Below are positions 43,949 to 55,800 of a stretch of 64,000 bases of DNA, piece by piece. Each line of letters opens with the position of its first letter. The stretch's first letter is position 1. The notes beneath the pieces were generated by a model that worked only from the letters and a program-made list of their open reading frames with translations, was not told the origin of the DNA and did no database searches. The stretch lies in NCBI GenBank assembly GCA_958295665.1, contig OY282560.1:24015653-24079652 (forward strand). The letters are read 5' to 3'. The stretch comes from Tipula vernalis. Taxonomy: Eukaryota > Arthropoda > Insecta > Diptera > Tipulidae. Position numbers and translations under genes: made by a program.

Positions 43949-46900
43949 CACTGTTAAAGTTAGCCGAAAGTTTCCAGCTGAAAGTAAAAAGTCGATAATG
44001 CAGATTATGTTATTAACAATTCAGCCGAAAATTAAGAATTTGGTCGCTGACAGCGAAAAGTAAATAGGATACATGGATTGCAATAAAAACTTTTGTAAAT
44101 AGTCTTACGTGGAAAACTTTGCTTAAAGTCGTAAAAAATATCGGAAAATCAGAAGGATCCACAAAACTGGAATAAAATCAGCTTCTAGAGTGTACATCTG
44201 AAGTTAAATCGTTTTTATGTGGTTTGTCATTATCTATCGCAGGAAAAAATTCAGTTCAAGTTTCCCGTGGGAAATCTCGGAAAATTCGATTTTCTAAAAA
44301 TAAATGGAAAATTTGTATAAAATCAGCTTCTAGACTGTTATGTCTGGAGATAAATTGCATTGATGTGATTTGTCAATAGCTATCGCAGGAAAAAATTCAG
44401 TTCAAGTTTCCCGTGGGAAATCTCGGAAAATTCGATTTTCTAAAAATAAATGGAAAATTTGTATAAAATCAGCTTCTAGACGGTTATGTCTGGAGATGGA
44501 TTGCATTGATGTGATTTGTCAATAGCTATCGCAGGAAAAAAATTCAGTTCAAGTTTCCCGTGGGAAATCTCGGAAAATTCGATTTTCCAATAATCATTAG
44601 AAAATTTGTATAAAATCAGCTTCTAGAGTGTTATATCAGGAGATAAATTGCATTGATGTGATTTGTCAAGAGCTATCGTAGGAAAAAATTTAGTTCAAGT
44701 TTCCCGTGGGAAATTTCAGAAAATTCGATTTTCCATTGCTCATTAGAAAATTTGTATAAAATTAGCTTCTAGATTGTTATATCTGGAGAAGAATTGCATT
44801 GATGTGATTTGTCAATAGCTATGGCAGGAAAAAATTCAGTTCAAGTTTCCCGTGGGAAATCTCTGAAAATTCGATTTTCCATTACTCATTTGGAAATTTG
44901 TATAAAATCAGCTTCTAGAGTGTTATATCTGGAGAAGAATTGCATTGATGTGATTTGTCAATAGCTATCGCAGGAAAAAATTCAGTTCAAGTTTCCCGTG
45001 GGAAATCTCTGAAAATTCGATTTTCCATTACTCATTTGGAAATTTGTATAAAATCAGCTTCTAGAGTTTTATATCCGGAGAAGAATTGCATTGATGTGAT
45101 TTGTCAATAGCTATCGCAAGAAAAAATTCAGTTCAAGTTTCCCGTGGGAAATCTCGGAAAATTCGATTTTCCAATAATCATTAGAAAATTTGTATAAAAT
45201 CAGCTTCTAGAGTGTTATATCTGGAGATGAATTCCATTGATGTGATTTGTCAATAGCTATTGCAGGAAAAAATTCAGTTCAAGTTTCCCGTGGGAAATCT
45301 CGGAAAATTCGATTTTCCAATATTTATTAGAAAATTTGTATAAAATCAGCTTCTAGAGTGTAATGTCTGAAGATTAATTGCAATAATGGGAATTGGCAAT
45401 ACATATCGCAGGAAAAAATTCAGTTCAAGTTTCCCGTGGGAAATCTCGGAAAATTCGATTTTCCATTACTCATTTGAAAATTTGTATAAAATCAGCCTCT
45501 ACAGTGTTATATCTGGAGATGAATTGCATTGATGTGATTTGTCAACAGCTATCGCAGGAAAAAATTCAGTTCAAGTTTCCCGTGGGAAATATCGGAAAAT
45601 TCGATTTTCCTATAATCATTAGAAAATTTGTATCAAATCAGCCTCTAGAGTGTTATGTCTGGAGATGAATTGCATTAATATGATTTGTCAATGGCTATCG
45701 CAGGAAAAATTTCAGTTCAAGTTTCCCGTGGGAAATCTCGGAAATTTCGATTTTCCATTACTCATTAGAAAATTTGTTTAAAATTAGCTTCCAGAGTGTT
45801 ATATCTGGAGAAGAATTGCGTTGATGTGATTTGTCAAAAGCTGTCGCAGACAAAATCCAGTTCAAGTTTCCCGTGGGAAATCTCGAAAAATTCGATTTTC
45901 CATTACTCATTTGAAAATTTGTGTAAAATCAGCCTCTAGAGTGTTATGTCTGAAGATAAATTGCATTTATGGGAATTTGCAATATATATCGCAGAAAAAA
46001 ATTCAGTTCAAGTTTCCCGTGGGAAATCTCGAAAAATTCGATTTTCCATTACTCATTAGAAAATTTGTTTAAAATCAGCTTCTAGAGTGTTATGTCTGAA
46101 GATGAATTGTATTGATGTGATTTGTCAATAGCTATCGCAGAAAAAAAATTCACATAGGAAATCTCGGAAAATTCGAATTTCCATTACTTATTAGAAAATT
46201 TGTATAAAATCAGCTTCTTGAGTGTTATATCTGGAGAAGAATTGCATTGATGTGATTTGTCAATAGCTATCGCAGGAGAAAATTCAGTTCAAGTTTCCTG
46301 TAAGAAATCTCGGAAAATTCGTTTTTCCATTACTCATTTGAAAATTTGTATAAAATCAGCTTCTAGAGTGTTATGTCTTAAGATGAATTGCATTTATGGG
46401 AATTGGCAATAGATATCGCAGAAAAAAATTCAGTTCAAGTTTCCCGTGGGAAATCTCGGAAAATTCGATTTTCCATTACTTATTAGAAAATTTGAATAAA
46501 ATCAGCCTCTAGAGTGTTATGTCTTTAGATGGATTTTATTGATATGATTTGTCAATAGCTATCGCAGGAAAATAAAATTCTAATGATTTTTGGAAAATCG
46601 AATTTTCCGAGATTTCTCACGAGAAGCTTGAACAGAACTTTTTCATTCGATAGCTATTGACAAATCACATAAAAACCATTAAACCTTAGATATACACTCT
46701 AACGTCTGATTTTATTCCAATTTTGTGAATTCTTCTGATTTTCCGATATTTTCCACGACTAGGTTAAACCAAGTTTTCTACGTAAGACTATTTATAGAAA
46801 ATGTTGTTTAAATCCATATATACTATTTACTTTCTGCTAATAACTACTACATTTTTTATTTTCGGCTGGAATGTTAAAACATAATCTGCATTATCGATAT

Positions 46901-46989
46901 GTTTTATTTTTAGCTGGGCTGGACTAACACAATCTGCATTATCGACTTCTCACTTTCGGTTGGCTACTTTCAGCTAACTTTAGTAGTAT
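43949..46989. mobile_element. Composite foldback element enclosing a 146-bp satellite
   Basis: About 3.04 kb. The left arm (43949 to about 44260) and the inverted right arm (about 46570-46989) share, in mirrored order, TTAAAGTTAGCCGAAAG, AGTCGATAATGCAGATT, CAGCCGAAAATTAA, ATAGTCTTACGT, AAATATCGGAAAATCAGAAG and GGAATAAAATCAG. The right arm carries an extra duplicated piece with the GATAATGCAGATT word. Between the arms lie about 16 satellite copies. A 9-10 bp direct repeat flanks it, the size known for Mutator-like and FB elements. A 9-10 bp duplication with long inverted arms and internal tandem repeats is the FB/Tetris type of architecture. There is no transposase. Confidence 0.75.
44225..46570. 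repeat. 146-bp satellite, about 16 copies
   Basis: The unit has TATCGCAGGAAAAAATTCAG, TTCAAGTTTCCCGTGGGAAA, CTCGGAAAATTCGATTTTCC, ATAAAATCAGCTTCTAGAG and GATGTGATTTGTCAATA. TTTCCCGTGGGAAA recurs near 44262, 44407, 44553, 44700, 44845, 44990, 45136, 45282, 45429, 45576, 45722, 45867, 46012, 46292 (variant) and 46442; the unit at about 46140 has lost part of it. TTTCCCGTGGGAAA is itself a near-perfect palindrome and GGAAAATTCGATTTTCC another, and both are among the best conserved parts. Confidence 0.95.
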
Positions 46990-46999
46990 AGAAATCAAA
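46990..46999. repeat. 10-bp direct repeat, right flank of foldback element
   Basis: AGAAATCAAA; pair of 43939-43948. Confidence 0.6.
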
Positions 47000-48590
47000 T
47001 CAGTTATCGTGGCAAAACCATTACAACATAGGGTCAGGGTTAAGGTAGGGTTACGGTCTTTAGGCTGTTTTTTTAAATGAGTGGTAATAGGTTGACTGCT
47101 GAAGAGGTATAATCTTCGGAAAAATAATTTATGCACTATTCAACCGCCTTATACCACTTATTTTAGAAAATATTTTCTTGTAACTGCTCCTATTTTGTTT
47201 AACAATTTGCCGTCAATTTTAAAAATGAAGCTTGCCCTAAACAGTATTGCAAGAACTAAAATTTTTTTTTAATGAACTGTGAAAATGTTACGTTTTCAAA
47301 TTATTTTGTTATTCCTTCCATATCTATTTCATCACAAAATGATATCTAAGATGTACCAACAAAATCTTGCATTCTTAATTTGTTTCTGAGATCGGAGAAG
47401 ATAATCATAGGGTAAAATTGGTCAAAGAGCGAATTATGTTTTGTGAGTATTAAGTAAACAATATAGCGTTTCACTATATGGTTCGAAAAAAAAAATGTCT
47501 ACACCCACAAATTTTGAATTTTTTTTATACGACATGAGACGTCTCAATGAAAATCTTTTATAGTTTTTGCTATAACCTTCTGTCGAACAAGATAAAACAA
47601 GCCAGGAAACAGATTGCAGTGATGAGTACGGAGCTCTAGGTTTACTTAAAAGTATCGTGGGGTTATGTCGCATATTTAAAATTAAGACAAAATCTTTATT
47701 TTTGCTTTAATGAAGTGAACGCAAAAGAAATTCTTTGCCAACCAGTTTGAAAAAATATAAAAAAATTCGCTTACTGAACAAGCGCGGTTAACAAAAATGC
47801 GAGATTAGAAAATAACCCAACTAAGTATTTCACGTCAAATGCCTTATTTTCTGATAAACATTTATTCATATAAAATGCAAGTAATATATAGATTTGGATC
47901 AAGGCCAACAATCGAGAGATGAAAATTCTACTTTAGAGTGGAAAACTTTTTCTTTTACTATTTTATTGCTTGGAAAATAATTTTTATTCTTCTTTAAAAG
48001 TTCCCCCCATCATCTCTTGTTGTTATTGTTTTTGTACAGAATTTTGCATATAAATAAATTATAAACAAATCGAATAACAAAAAAATAAAATCGGAAACAA
48101 AACTCCATTATGAACAAACTGCAATGAAAAGTTATAAGGACAAAGTGTATTTTTTGTTATTATTTTGCCTGATATTTTTTCATTTTATCGATTTGTGACA
48201 AATTTGAACATTCTGTCGTTCCATTTTGTAGAGACAATTTTTTTGTTGTTGTTTGTTTGTATAAAATATTAAATTTTTCGATTGCCAAACGTTGTTTCCA
48301 CTCACATGGGAAACAATTTGAAACAAGCATCCATACAAATTAGGCTAAGTCATTGCACACGTAAAGCTGCACCTAAAAAAAATGTTCTAAAATAACTCTT
48401 ACAAAACTAATAGTGACATTTTTGTTTGAAATACCCTGGGCACAAAAGTTTTTTGGAACATCTGCTGGAATTAAAATCAGAACCAACAAAATCGGAAATC
48501 TTCACCAGTTTTGCTTCAATGAAATTTTATTGACATTTTTCACTAAGTTGATCCCTCGGTTTAAATACTCATATAAATTTGCTGGATTGT
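47000..48590. other. AT-rich spacer
   Basis: No supported gene. A minus-strand frame at 47434-47673 (79 codons) and a plus frame at 48413-48604 show no motif I recognise. Confidence 0.35.
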
Positions 48591-48669
48591 TACGTCACAA
48601 TTAAAGAGCCATATCATATTAATCAGCTCAATACATTACTATAAATTGGCTCTTTATTTGTGACGCAAT
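48589..48669. other. Imperfect ~22-bp inverted repeat
   Basis: TTACGTCACAATTAAAGAGCC (about 48590-48610) pairs with GGCTCTTTATTTGTGACGCAA (about 48648-48668), separated by about 37 bases. TGACGTCA-like half sites (ACGTCA, TGACGC) sit in the arms. Could be a small MITE core. Confidence 0.55.
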
Positions 48670-50350
48670 ATCCTTAAACATGCCTCAACTTATCTTTAAC
48701 ATCTCAAACCCGTTTTCTGACAAGAACAATATGACATTATACCTATCTCAAAACCGAAAAGATAATTTAATTGCCTTCACTTGTCGCATGAATAAATCCA
48801 ATTTCATTAAATAATTATATTTATCGCGTACAATCAATTATGTAAAATCATTTACCAACAAAATTTATTTTTACGAGCAATAAAAATCCAACAAATTATT
48901 TCCCTATCACTCTTTCTCAATCTACTAACTTTTATTCGTTTTAATCATTGTTTTGTATTGAGAAGCTAAGCTTTTTAGGTTAATTGAATAAAAATGTATA
49001 TTTCCAGATGTAGAAAAAAAAAGTTTAATACCGCAATTAATTTTATTTACCTATAAATCTTTAACACTAATAAAATTAAAACAACCGTAAAACTAAAAAA
49101 TTGCGGTTTATCAAGCAACACAGACTATATAGATTACGAGGAATACAAAATACTGGCATTCGAAATAGAAAACTTAGGCAATATAATAGAATGGGCTGCT
49201 GTCATATAGTATTTTCAAACGATAGTATTGCACCAGTTACATGGTTGATCCCTTGGTTTACCGTCAAAAATTGGCGTTGCCAAATATCTCCTTGTGATAG
49301 ATATAAATTACATACATATGTACCATATATACTATTTGGAAAACCACTGAATTTTCCAACAAGAATGCGTTTTAACAGAATCTACGGAATGCCTGAAAAG
49401 GTCAAACCCGCGAATACTCAACACAATTTCTTAAAGTGACCCGCATTTTCTTCTTTAGCAACTCTTCCAAAACATTGTTGTCCAATCACTGCAGTTTAAT
49501 TTCGTAGAACAAAAGGTGTTGTTAAACTCGTATTATTCATAAGAATGGTTGTACTGCTTTAATTGCAATTTGTTATTTAAGATAATTTAGTTCAACATGT
49601 TATCATAAATAATGAGTGCTTCCGCCCCAAATCTGAAGTGATTGAACTATCAAATGGTTATTGCAGGAAATAAAATCCAATTAGTAAATCCAAACTTATA
49701 ATTATCTCGTCAACCTTGCAGGCACCGTGCATTAAAACTATAATTTTATGAGATAGACATACACAATAAGAAAGAGAAAATACTTGATATTTTGATTCAA
49801 AGTTATATCTCATTCTTTCTAATAATACGATATTTGTGAAGTTTATAACCAAAAATATTTGAGTAGAATATTACCTTGAGTTAAATATATATAACGAGTA
49901 TTATCACTGCGAGCGGGACTAAGAGAGGAGTATTAATTCTCTATATTCTGTTAATATAAGGCCAATTGTTATTGTGAATGAATAATTTATTGTGCCAACC
50001 AATAACATGAATAGCACAGGGGTACGTGCAACATACCTTTGTAAGGGAGTAATAGCCGTAAGTCTCTTGAATCAAATAGTGTATATGACATTTCTCAACG
50101 AGCAATAAATTACTCAAATGCATCAACTTGTGAAGACAATTAGGCCCGATTTTAAGATTTTTTTTCTAAAGGGAAAAAAAATTAACTCCTAGTACTTATA
50201 GTCAGGGGTGATGTTCCATCTGAATATTCAAAGTATGTAGATATTGGTTACCGACTGTCATAGCAACATTTTTAAATGGAAATAGCAAAGATTGGGATCC
50301 ACAGAATTATTTAGAGTTGATTTAAACGTTAATTAAACGCATGTAGTATT
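48670..50350. other. AT-rich spacer with an unrecognised 112-codon frame
   Basis: The frame at 49101-49439 (+) has no ATG near its start, is rich in Arg, Asn and Ile, includes SIAPVTWLIPWF and GKPLNFPTRMRFNRIYG, and matches nothing I know. I do not call it a gene. Nothing else is supported here. Confidence 0.3.
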
Positions 50351-50354
50351 TTAG

Positions 50355-51170
50355 ACCATTTTCACTTGGAGTTGTGATGATTGAGTTGGAAACTAGCTTG
50401 AGTTATGTTGAGTTGGATTGAATCGAGTTCACATATTCCCTTGCAGTGGAGATGGAAGTTGAATCGTTAAGTTGGCGTTGAGTAAAACGTTTAGTTTGAG
50501 ATTTATTTGGGTTGAGTTTGGGTTAGGTATAGAGTTGAATTGAGAGTTGAGTTGGAATCGGGTGTGGTTGAGTACATTCACTTCTTGTTTGTCCGGTTGT
50601 TATATTTTATTAAACGTCGTTGTAAAGCGATTTTACTTCGGTCTAAAAAGGTCTGGTTGGTCCAAAATCATGTTTATCGATGTTTTGAAAGTCCATGAGT
50701 CTGAAAAAGTAAAACAAAATATGTCCGTCCGTCTGTCTGGACATCTCGATGTCTGGATGTGTCGGTCGACAAAGACTGGTCTGATTTGAATTTTTTTTTC
50801 GCTAATCTATTTCTATGGTCAAGGCGGAGATTTTAAAAGCTTTTGGAAACTTTAGGTCAAAAGGGTGTGGTACCTGCCATACGAATTGAACCAAAATACC
50901 TGGGCATTGAATTTCAGGTTGATTTGAAGGTTAAGTTAATGGTCAATTTGCGGGTTAAGTTGAAGTTGAGTTGGATTTGAGTTGGGCTTGGATAGGATAT
51001 ATTGAGTTATTCAGCAATGTTTTATATATGCTGTTTTGAGCATTGAGTATGACGTAGAGTTTGCGGTTGAGTTGAGGGTTGGGTTGGGTTTCGTTTGCCA
51101 GTTGAATTAGGGTTTAATTGCGGTTCAATTGGGGTTGGATTATGGTCTAGTTAGCAGTTGAGCAATCTAC
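50355..51170. repeat. Degenerate GTTGAGTTGG-rich tract
   Basis: Variants of GAGTTGGATTGA, GTTGAGTTGGG and GGTTGAGTTGAGGGTTGGG recur irregularly, with a less repetitive interior at about 50570-50900. It looks like an old, decayed short tandem repeat. The 80-codon frame at 50547-50789 lies in the interior and is unrecognised. Confidence 0.6.
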
Positions 51171-51173
51171 ATA

Positions 51174-51250
51174 CAGAGAAACCTCACTACAACGGAAATC
51201 GACCGTACCCAAAAGGTTGTCCATTGTAGTGAGTTGTCCGTTAAACTGAG
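51174..51250 (+). mobile_element. Pogo/Tigger-like terminal repeat with hairpin
   Basis: CAGAGAAACCTCACTACAAC follows a TA (51172-51173). CAGTnnAACCTC-type ends and TA targets are typical of pogo/Tigger elements. The first part, CTCACTACAACGGA (51183-51196), is almost the inverse of TCCATTGTAGTGAG (51220-51233), one mismatch in 14. No matching right end was found, so this is a fragment or a solo end. Confidence 0.5.
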
Positions 51251-51294
51251 TATTTGTAATTTTTTTCTATTCAAAAATTTTATGGGATTCTATT

Positions 51295-51684
51295 TCTTAT
51301 CCAATTTTGATGAAATTTAGCATTTCTAATGGAAATGGGATTCTCAAATGATTTCTGTTCTGAAATATGGCCAAAAAGGATGAACTTGGCTATTCCTTAA
51401 CCAATTATGATGAAATTTGATATGTGAGTTGGAAATGAGATTCTAAAATGATTTTTGGATAAAGTTCTGGAATATGCCCAAGTATGATGGAACTTGGCTG
51501 TTTTTTAACCAATTATAATGAAATTTGACATGTGCAATTGAAATGAGGTGCTAAAATGTATTTTAGATATAGTTGTTGCCTTATTCCATAACTTCATCTA
51601 AAAATCATTTTAGAATTCCATTTCCACCGCACATGTCAAATTTCACTAAAACCGGTTAAGAAATAGCCAAGTTCGATCCTAATT
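51295..51684. repeat. ~105-bp repeat, about 2.7 direct copies plus one inverted copy
   Basis: Direct copies begin CCAATTTTGATGAAATTTA (51301), CCAATTATGATGAAATTTGA (51401) and CCAATTATAATGAAATTTGA (about 51509). Each goes on with GGAAATG, TCTAAAATGATTTT, a tract ending ATATGGCC or ATGCCC, and GAACTTGGCTAT. From about 51583 to 51684 the unit is inverted (AAATCATTTTAGAATTCCAT, CATGTCAAATTTCA, AATAGCCAAGTTC), so the last direct copy and the inverted copy fold into a hairpin. Confidence 0.8.
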
Positions 51685-53220
51685 GGCCATACATATAATT
51701 TGCTAAAGGTTCAATTTGAAATGTAAAAGGAACAAATCGAAGTGTAACAGTTTCAATTTAAAGTGATGAAGCTGAAGATATTCATTTCGGGATTGATTTC
51801 AGAGTTAAATTAATCAAGACCGAATTTCTGACCACCTTATGGAGTTTCAGCCCTTTATATTTTTATTATTCGATTACAATTTATTTAACTAAACTATGTT
51901 TTATGTGCTAAGCAACTCAAAGCTTTACTCGCTCATTTCATTTAGTAAATGTCAACTGTTTTATATTTTGGACATGCCCTTCAAAATTAAACTTGGAGTC
52001 AACAACTACAACTAAATAAGTAGATTGAATTATCTGGTAATTTGTAATTATCGGGTAGATCGGTAGGCATATTTTTATTTTGAAACAGAACATAATTAAT
52101 TGTTTGCATATTGATATTTAGCGGATTGGCTGTAAACCAGCAATCATCGTGTAATATATGTTAGTAAATTACAAAAGCACCGCTAGCTAGATAAACAATA
52201 GCAGCATCATCATCATAGAAGAGGTTATTTAGATAAAAGCTAAATAAAACAGAGCCTTCAGGTACTCCATTAAGCACATTGAGTGTAGCACTGTTTCTAG
52301 TTTTGATAAATACGTATAGTGCTCAAGAACGATCGCTTACATATTCTTTGAAGTAATTAAATGTAGACTAATTAGGATTTAATGGTTTGAACTTTGAAAG
52401 GTGTTTAATACAGTCGAAAGCTATTCGAATTCTATTATATTCTAAATTACATAAATTAGCTACTATTTTAGGAAATGCCGACAATTCTTCTAACTGAAAA
52501 TTAAGTACTGTTTCAGAAAGCTTCACGAAGCATAGTTCTATTCTAATGAATTATTGCTGATTGTATTACGTTAATAAGGAATTTATTTAGAGAATTTGCC
52601 ACAAAAGAGTGATCTGTAGCCAAAGTACTATTTTGGAAGCTATATGTGAGACAGTGGGTTTTGTGGAAATAACGGAATTAATTAAGCTCCAATCTTTTTT
52701 TTTTTTTTTTTTTTTTTGGATTGTCATTATAATCTACAACCTAACTAGGTGAACTGAATAGAAATTTATTTTAATAGTTTTTTAAACTAGTTCTAGGATT
52801 CGTTGACTAAACGAAACCTTCCGGATTGTAGCTTTTGATTTGATCTTTGTTGTGTTAGCTAGTGAACTATTTATTTCTGTAATCTTTGCAAGGACGAATC
52901 AAATCACAGCCGTGCACAGTTTTAGTAAATGTATCATTATAAACTAAATCAGAAAAACGGGACCAGTTTGCTTGAAACAATTCAGCCTGTGACAATTGTA
53001 AAATTATGATTCGAGGGAGGCTTACACCATTGATTAACCTGATTATGAAAAAAAATTTGTTAGACATGAAGAAGAAGAATAAAATTTCTTAGTGCTGTGT
53101 TTCGATTTTCACCAACCAAAATAGTACCATGTGTACCAAAAACGTTACTGAAAGTCGTTATCCTGGTGTCCAAATTTACCGACTGTCGTACCATTGCCAA
53201 TATTTCAATACTGGATAGCG
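51685..53220. other. AT-rich spacer
   Basis: No supported gene. A T-run of about 22 lies at 52697-52718. Confidence 0.35.
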
Positions 53221-53232
53221 ATGATGTTCTTA
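53221..53232. repeat. 12-bp target duplication, left of the inner LINE
   Basis: ATGATGTTCTTA, repeated exactly at 53986-53997. Confidence 0.75.
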
Positions 53233-53985
53233 TTATTATTATTATTAGGGGGCCATGCAGGCGATCAGCCAATTCGCTCTGCGACCCAAAAGATCTATTG
53301 TGCTGGACCCTGCTTAATTATCCCTCCAGTCATTATTCAGGTTCTTAATAAACCTTAAAATACGGTCTTCCTGTACGTGATACATACTGTCTGGGCTTAT
53401 TGCTCTCCCTCCTAGATGTTTACTACATCATGTAGTTCCGCTAGAAAGACGGTAGCATTGGAGCCAAAGACTTCGAGAGGGTTGTCCCACTCCCGTATAT
53501 TCCTACTCCTGCCCCGTATTCAGTTTGATTTTACTCTTACGAGTTGCTAAAAATTGCAAATCGCCTGTAGGTCACCCAGCTTTACTACAGAAAGGCTAAA
53601 TAAAACTGGAGGGTGCCTGGTATCGAGAGTCCCCATATTTTGGATTGATTAACCTATCAGCCATTCATCCATCGGCATATGCTGTTCCACCTTAGATTAG
53701 GGTTTTTTGTCAATGTTTTCTCCTTTAGCGCCGTACTTTAGCCTGTACAAAATGGCCAAAAATGTGCCAAATAGCCTTAGTTACCAGTGGTTGCCACGAG
53801 GGAGCAGCACGTACACTTGCGAATTGTGAACAGATTACCTCTTACACAATTGTACCCATGATGCAGCTGCTTAATGACAAGACCAAAAAAGCTCAGGTGA
53901 ATGCGCACCCTACTGGAAGGTTACGGAGCTGGTAAATTAATCTACTCAACTTTGGTTCTTCCCCTCCAATAGACGCCAAATCACC
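53233..53985 (-). mobile_element. 5'-truncated LINE insertion with a (TAA)n tail
   Basis: A minus-strand insertion of 753 bp. Its 3' end is (TAA)n, seen on + as TTATTATTATTATTATTA at about 53230-53247. In minus-strand translation short words such as AGVGIYG and LAPMLPS suggest the RNase H domain of a non-LTR retrotransposon, but the frame is badly broken. The part at 53640-53985 is shared with 40990-41510. Exact 12-bp target duplications flank it. The (TAA)n tail is known from I-type elements; the clade call is tentative. Confidence 0.7.
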
Positions 53986-53997
53986 ATGATGTTCTTA
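53986..53997. repeat. 12-bp target duplication, right of the inner LINE
   Basis: ATGATGTTCTTA, followed at once by the GGTTAGGTTAGG tail of the outer LINE. The inner insertion is therefore at the 3' edge of the older element. Confidence 0.75.
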
Positions 53998-55085
53998 GGT
54001 TAGGTTAGGTTTGGGTGGCGGTCCACTAGGACCAGGCATAGACATAGACGGTCCGTAGCCATACCACAATAATTATTTCCTCCAACTCATTGGAACCATT
54101 TTGAGCTGTTAAAAAATCGCTGGATAATCCTGACGTCCATCCTACAGAGGTACGTCAGGTCTTTGAAGAAAGGTGCCCCTAGAAACTTTAGTCTGTTTCG
54201 TGCCAAACGAGGGCAGGTGCAAAGAAGATGAAGAACTGTCTCTTCCTACTATTTGTCCTCGCAACTACGACAGTAGTCGTGTGAGAAGATACCAAGTCTA
54301 CTCGCATGCCTCCCTATGAGACAGTGCCCCGTAATCACTTCAACAACCACACTGATCTCTCTTCACTTCTGCAAGAAGTGATACTTGACCATCTGTCATT
54401 CGTTAGCTCGCTAGCTTCTTCCTGAAGCAGCAGTTTGAATACCGCAAGAGGCATATAATTATCTTTTCTGCTTTCTGAGAAGTGGTCCATTGTACCGTTT
54501 ATATTCCCTGTACTTATGAAATGTCCTGGCACCCATAAAATGTGGATGTTGAACTGATCTGCCATCTCGTTAAGAGATGAGAGACAGTTCTGGACTACTT
54601 TCGACGTGAGGAGGTGTTATTGAAGCGATTTAATGGCAGCCTGACTGTCCCTTTATATGCGAATATCACAAACTGATATTACATTATACCTCAACCAGTC
54701 TACGACTTTCATTATTACAGTTACTTCAGCTTAAAAAATGCTACAGTAGTTCTTCGCAGAACACTCCAGCCCCGACTTTCCCGTCCCGTTTTGAACCATC
54801 AGTGATAAATCCTGGTTCCAAAACTGCACCCATCATCCAGTCCTCCCTGGATGAGATCCTAGTCTGGAACTTTGTGTCAAAATATAGTGACGGGACTGTA
54901 TAGTCGGTGGTCTTGGGAATTTGTTTGTTGCACAAAATAGATGAGTACCCTGTATTGTTGCAGGTCCACATTAAGATGGATTTTAGCCGTATGGCAGTAC
55001 AAGCTGCCAACTTTTTCCCCAAGATATCAAGAGGAGTCAAAAATAGCAGAGTCTCTAGTGCCTGAGTGGATGTGCTCCTGAGTGC
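53998..55085 (-). pseudogene. Non-LTR retrotransposon (LINE) ORF2 C-terminal relic with RNase H
   Basis: Minus strand, reading from 55085 down. TPLDILGKKLAACTAIRLKS and TVPSLYFDTKFQTRISSRED (55040 to about 54850) are the linker after the RT. RNase H follows: ITDGSKRDGKVGAGVFCEEL holds the first catalytic Asp (about 54795-54740). The second is in a shifted frame (RDSQAAIKSL-like, about 54655-54625). HILWVPGHF (about 54540) is its later conserved segment. A Cys/His region with ETVLHLLCTCPRLARNRLKF (about 54250-54195) is the usual end of such ORF2 proteins. The 3' tail is CCTAACCTAACC-like (54011-53996). Frameshifts and stops abound. RNase H-bearing clades fit (I, R1, LOA or similar). Confidence 0.82.
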
Positions 55086-55169
55086 ACCACTGAAGTTCTT
55101 AATATACCATCAAATACTAAAACACTGAACATGAATAATATTTTTTATTCTTAAACGTATGCAAATTCA

Positions 55170-55800
55170 GTTAAACACCGTTATGAGCTTTTTCAATTTG
55201 TCTCTCCAAGGAAAATGAATCCTTCAAGGAGAGATTGGCAAACTATGATCTGTAATATAACAAATAAGAGAACAGTATAAACTTTATGGAGGCTAAGATT
55301 GATCTTGCTAATCAAAATGCAATTAAATGGAACATCGTTGTCGTTGGTCTACCCTCAAACTTTCGAAAAATTATTGGTACCATAAGCAAAATTATTTTAC
55401 ATATTGGTGTGCCAATATCTAATGACGACATAATTTCTGTTCAGCAACTACCACCCAACAACAAAACTTAAACAGTCGAAGCTCTTATATTGTTATACTG
55501 AAACCGATTGAATTAAAAACAATTTACCAAAAACAACAACATTTCGGAGAATTAAATCGGTCCAGCTTAAAGTTAAGGAGTCTTCTGGAATTCATAACAT
55601 TATTTTTTTTGCACCACCTTACTAAATTGTAATCCAAATTGTATAATGAAGCTAAAAATATCAAAATCAAATATCGGTTTCAATGTCTATTGTGCAAAGA
55701 TAGTAAGATTTACTCATGGAAATCTATGGAATCAAATGTTTATCCCATCTTATCACTCAACGACATCTTTCGGTTCAAAAAAGTTTGGTTTTGACTGCTA
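55170..55800 (+). pseudogene. LINE ORF1-like relic
   Basis: SKENESFKERLANYD (about 55205) and NFMEAKIDLANQNAIKWNIV (from about 55280) look like the end of a coiled coil. VVGLPSNFRKIIGTISKIIL and IGVPISNDDIISVQQLPPNN (to 55468) match the RNA-binding fold of ORF1 proteins of some LINEs. After a stop at 55469 another frame carries NEAKNIKIKYRFQCLLCKDS KIYSWKS (about 55640-55720), like the C-terminal part. ORF1 binds the element RNA. Orientation is opposite to the LINE at 53998-55085, so it is a separate element. No start codon or ends found. Confidence 0.65.

Noticed and set aside
47018..47066. GGGTTA-like words suggesting a telomere repeat
   Set aside because: Only a few irregular matches without a consistent period.
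49101..49439. 112-codon open frame
   Set aside because: No ATG at the start, no recognisable motif and no coding context; length is compatible with chance.
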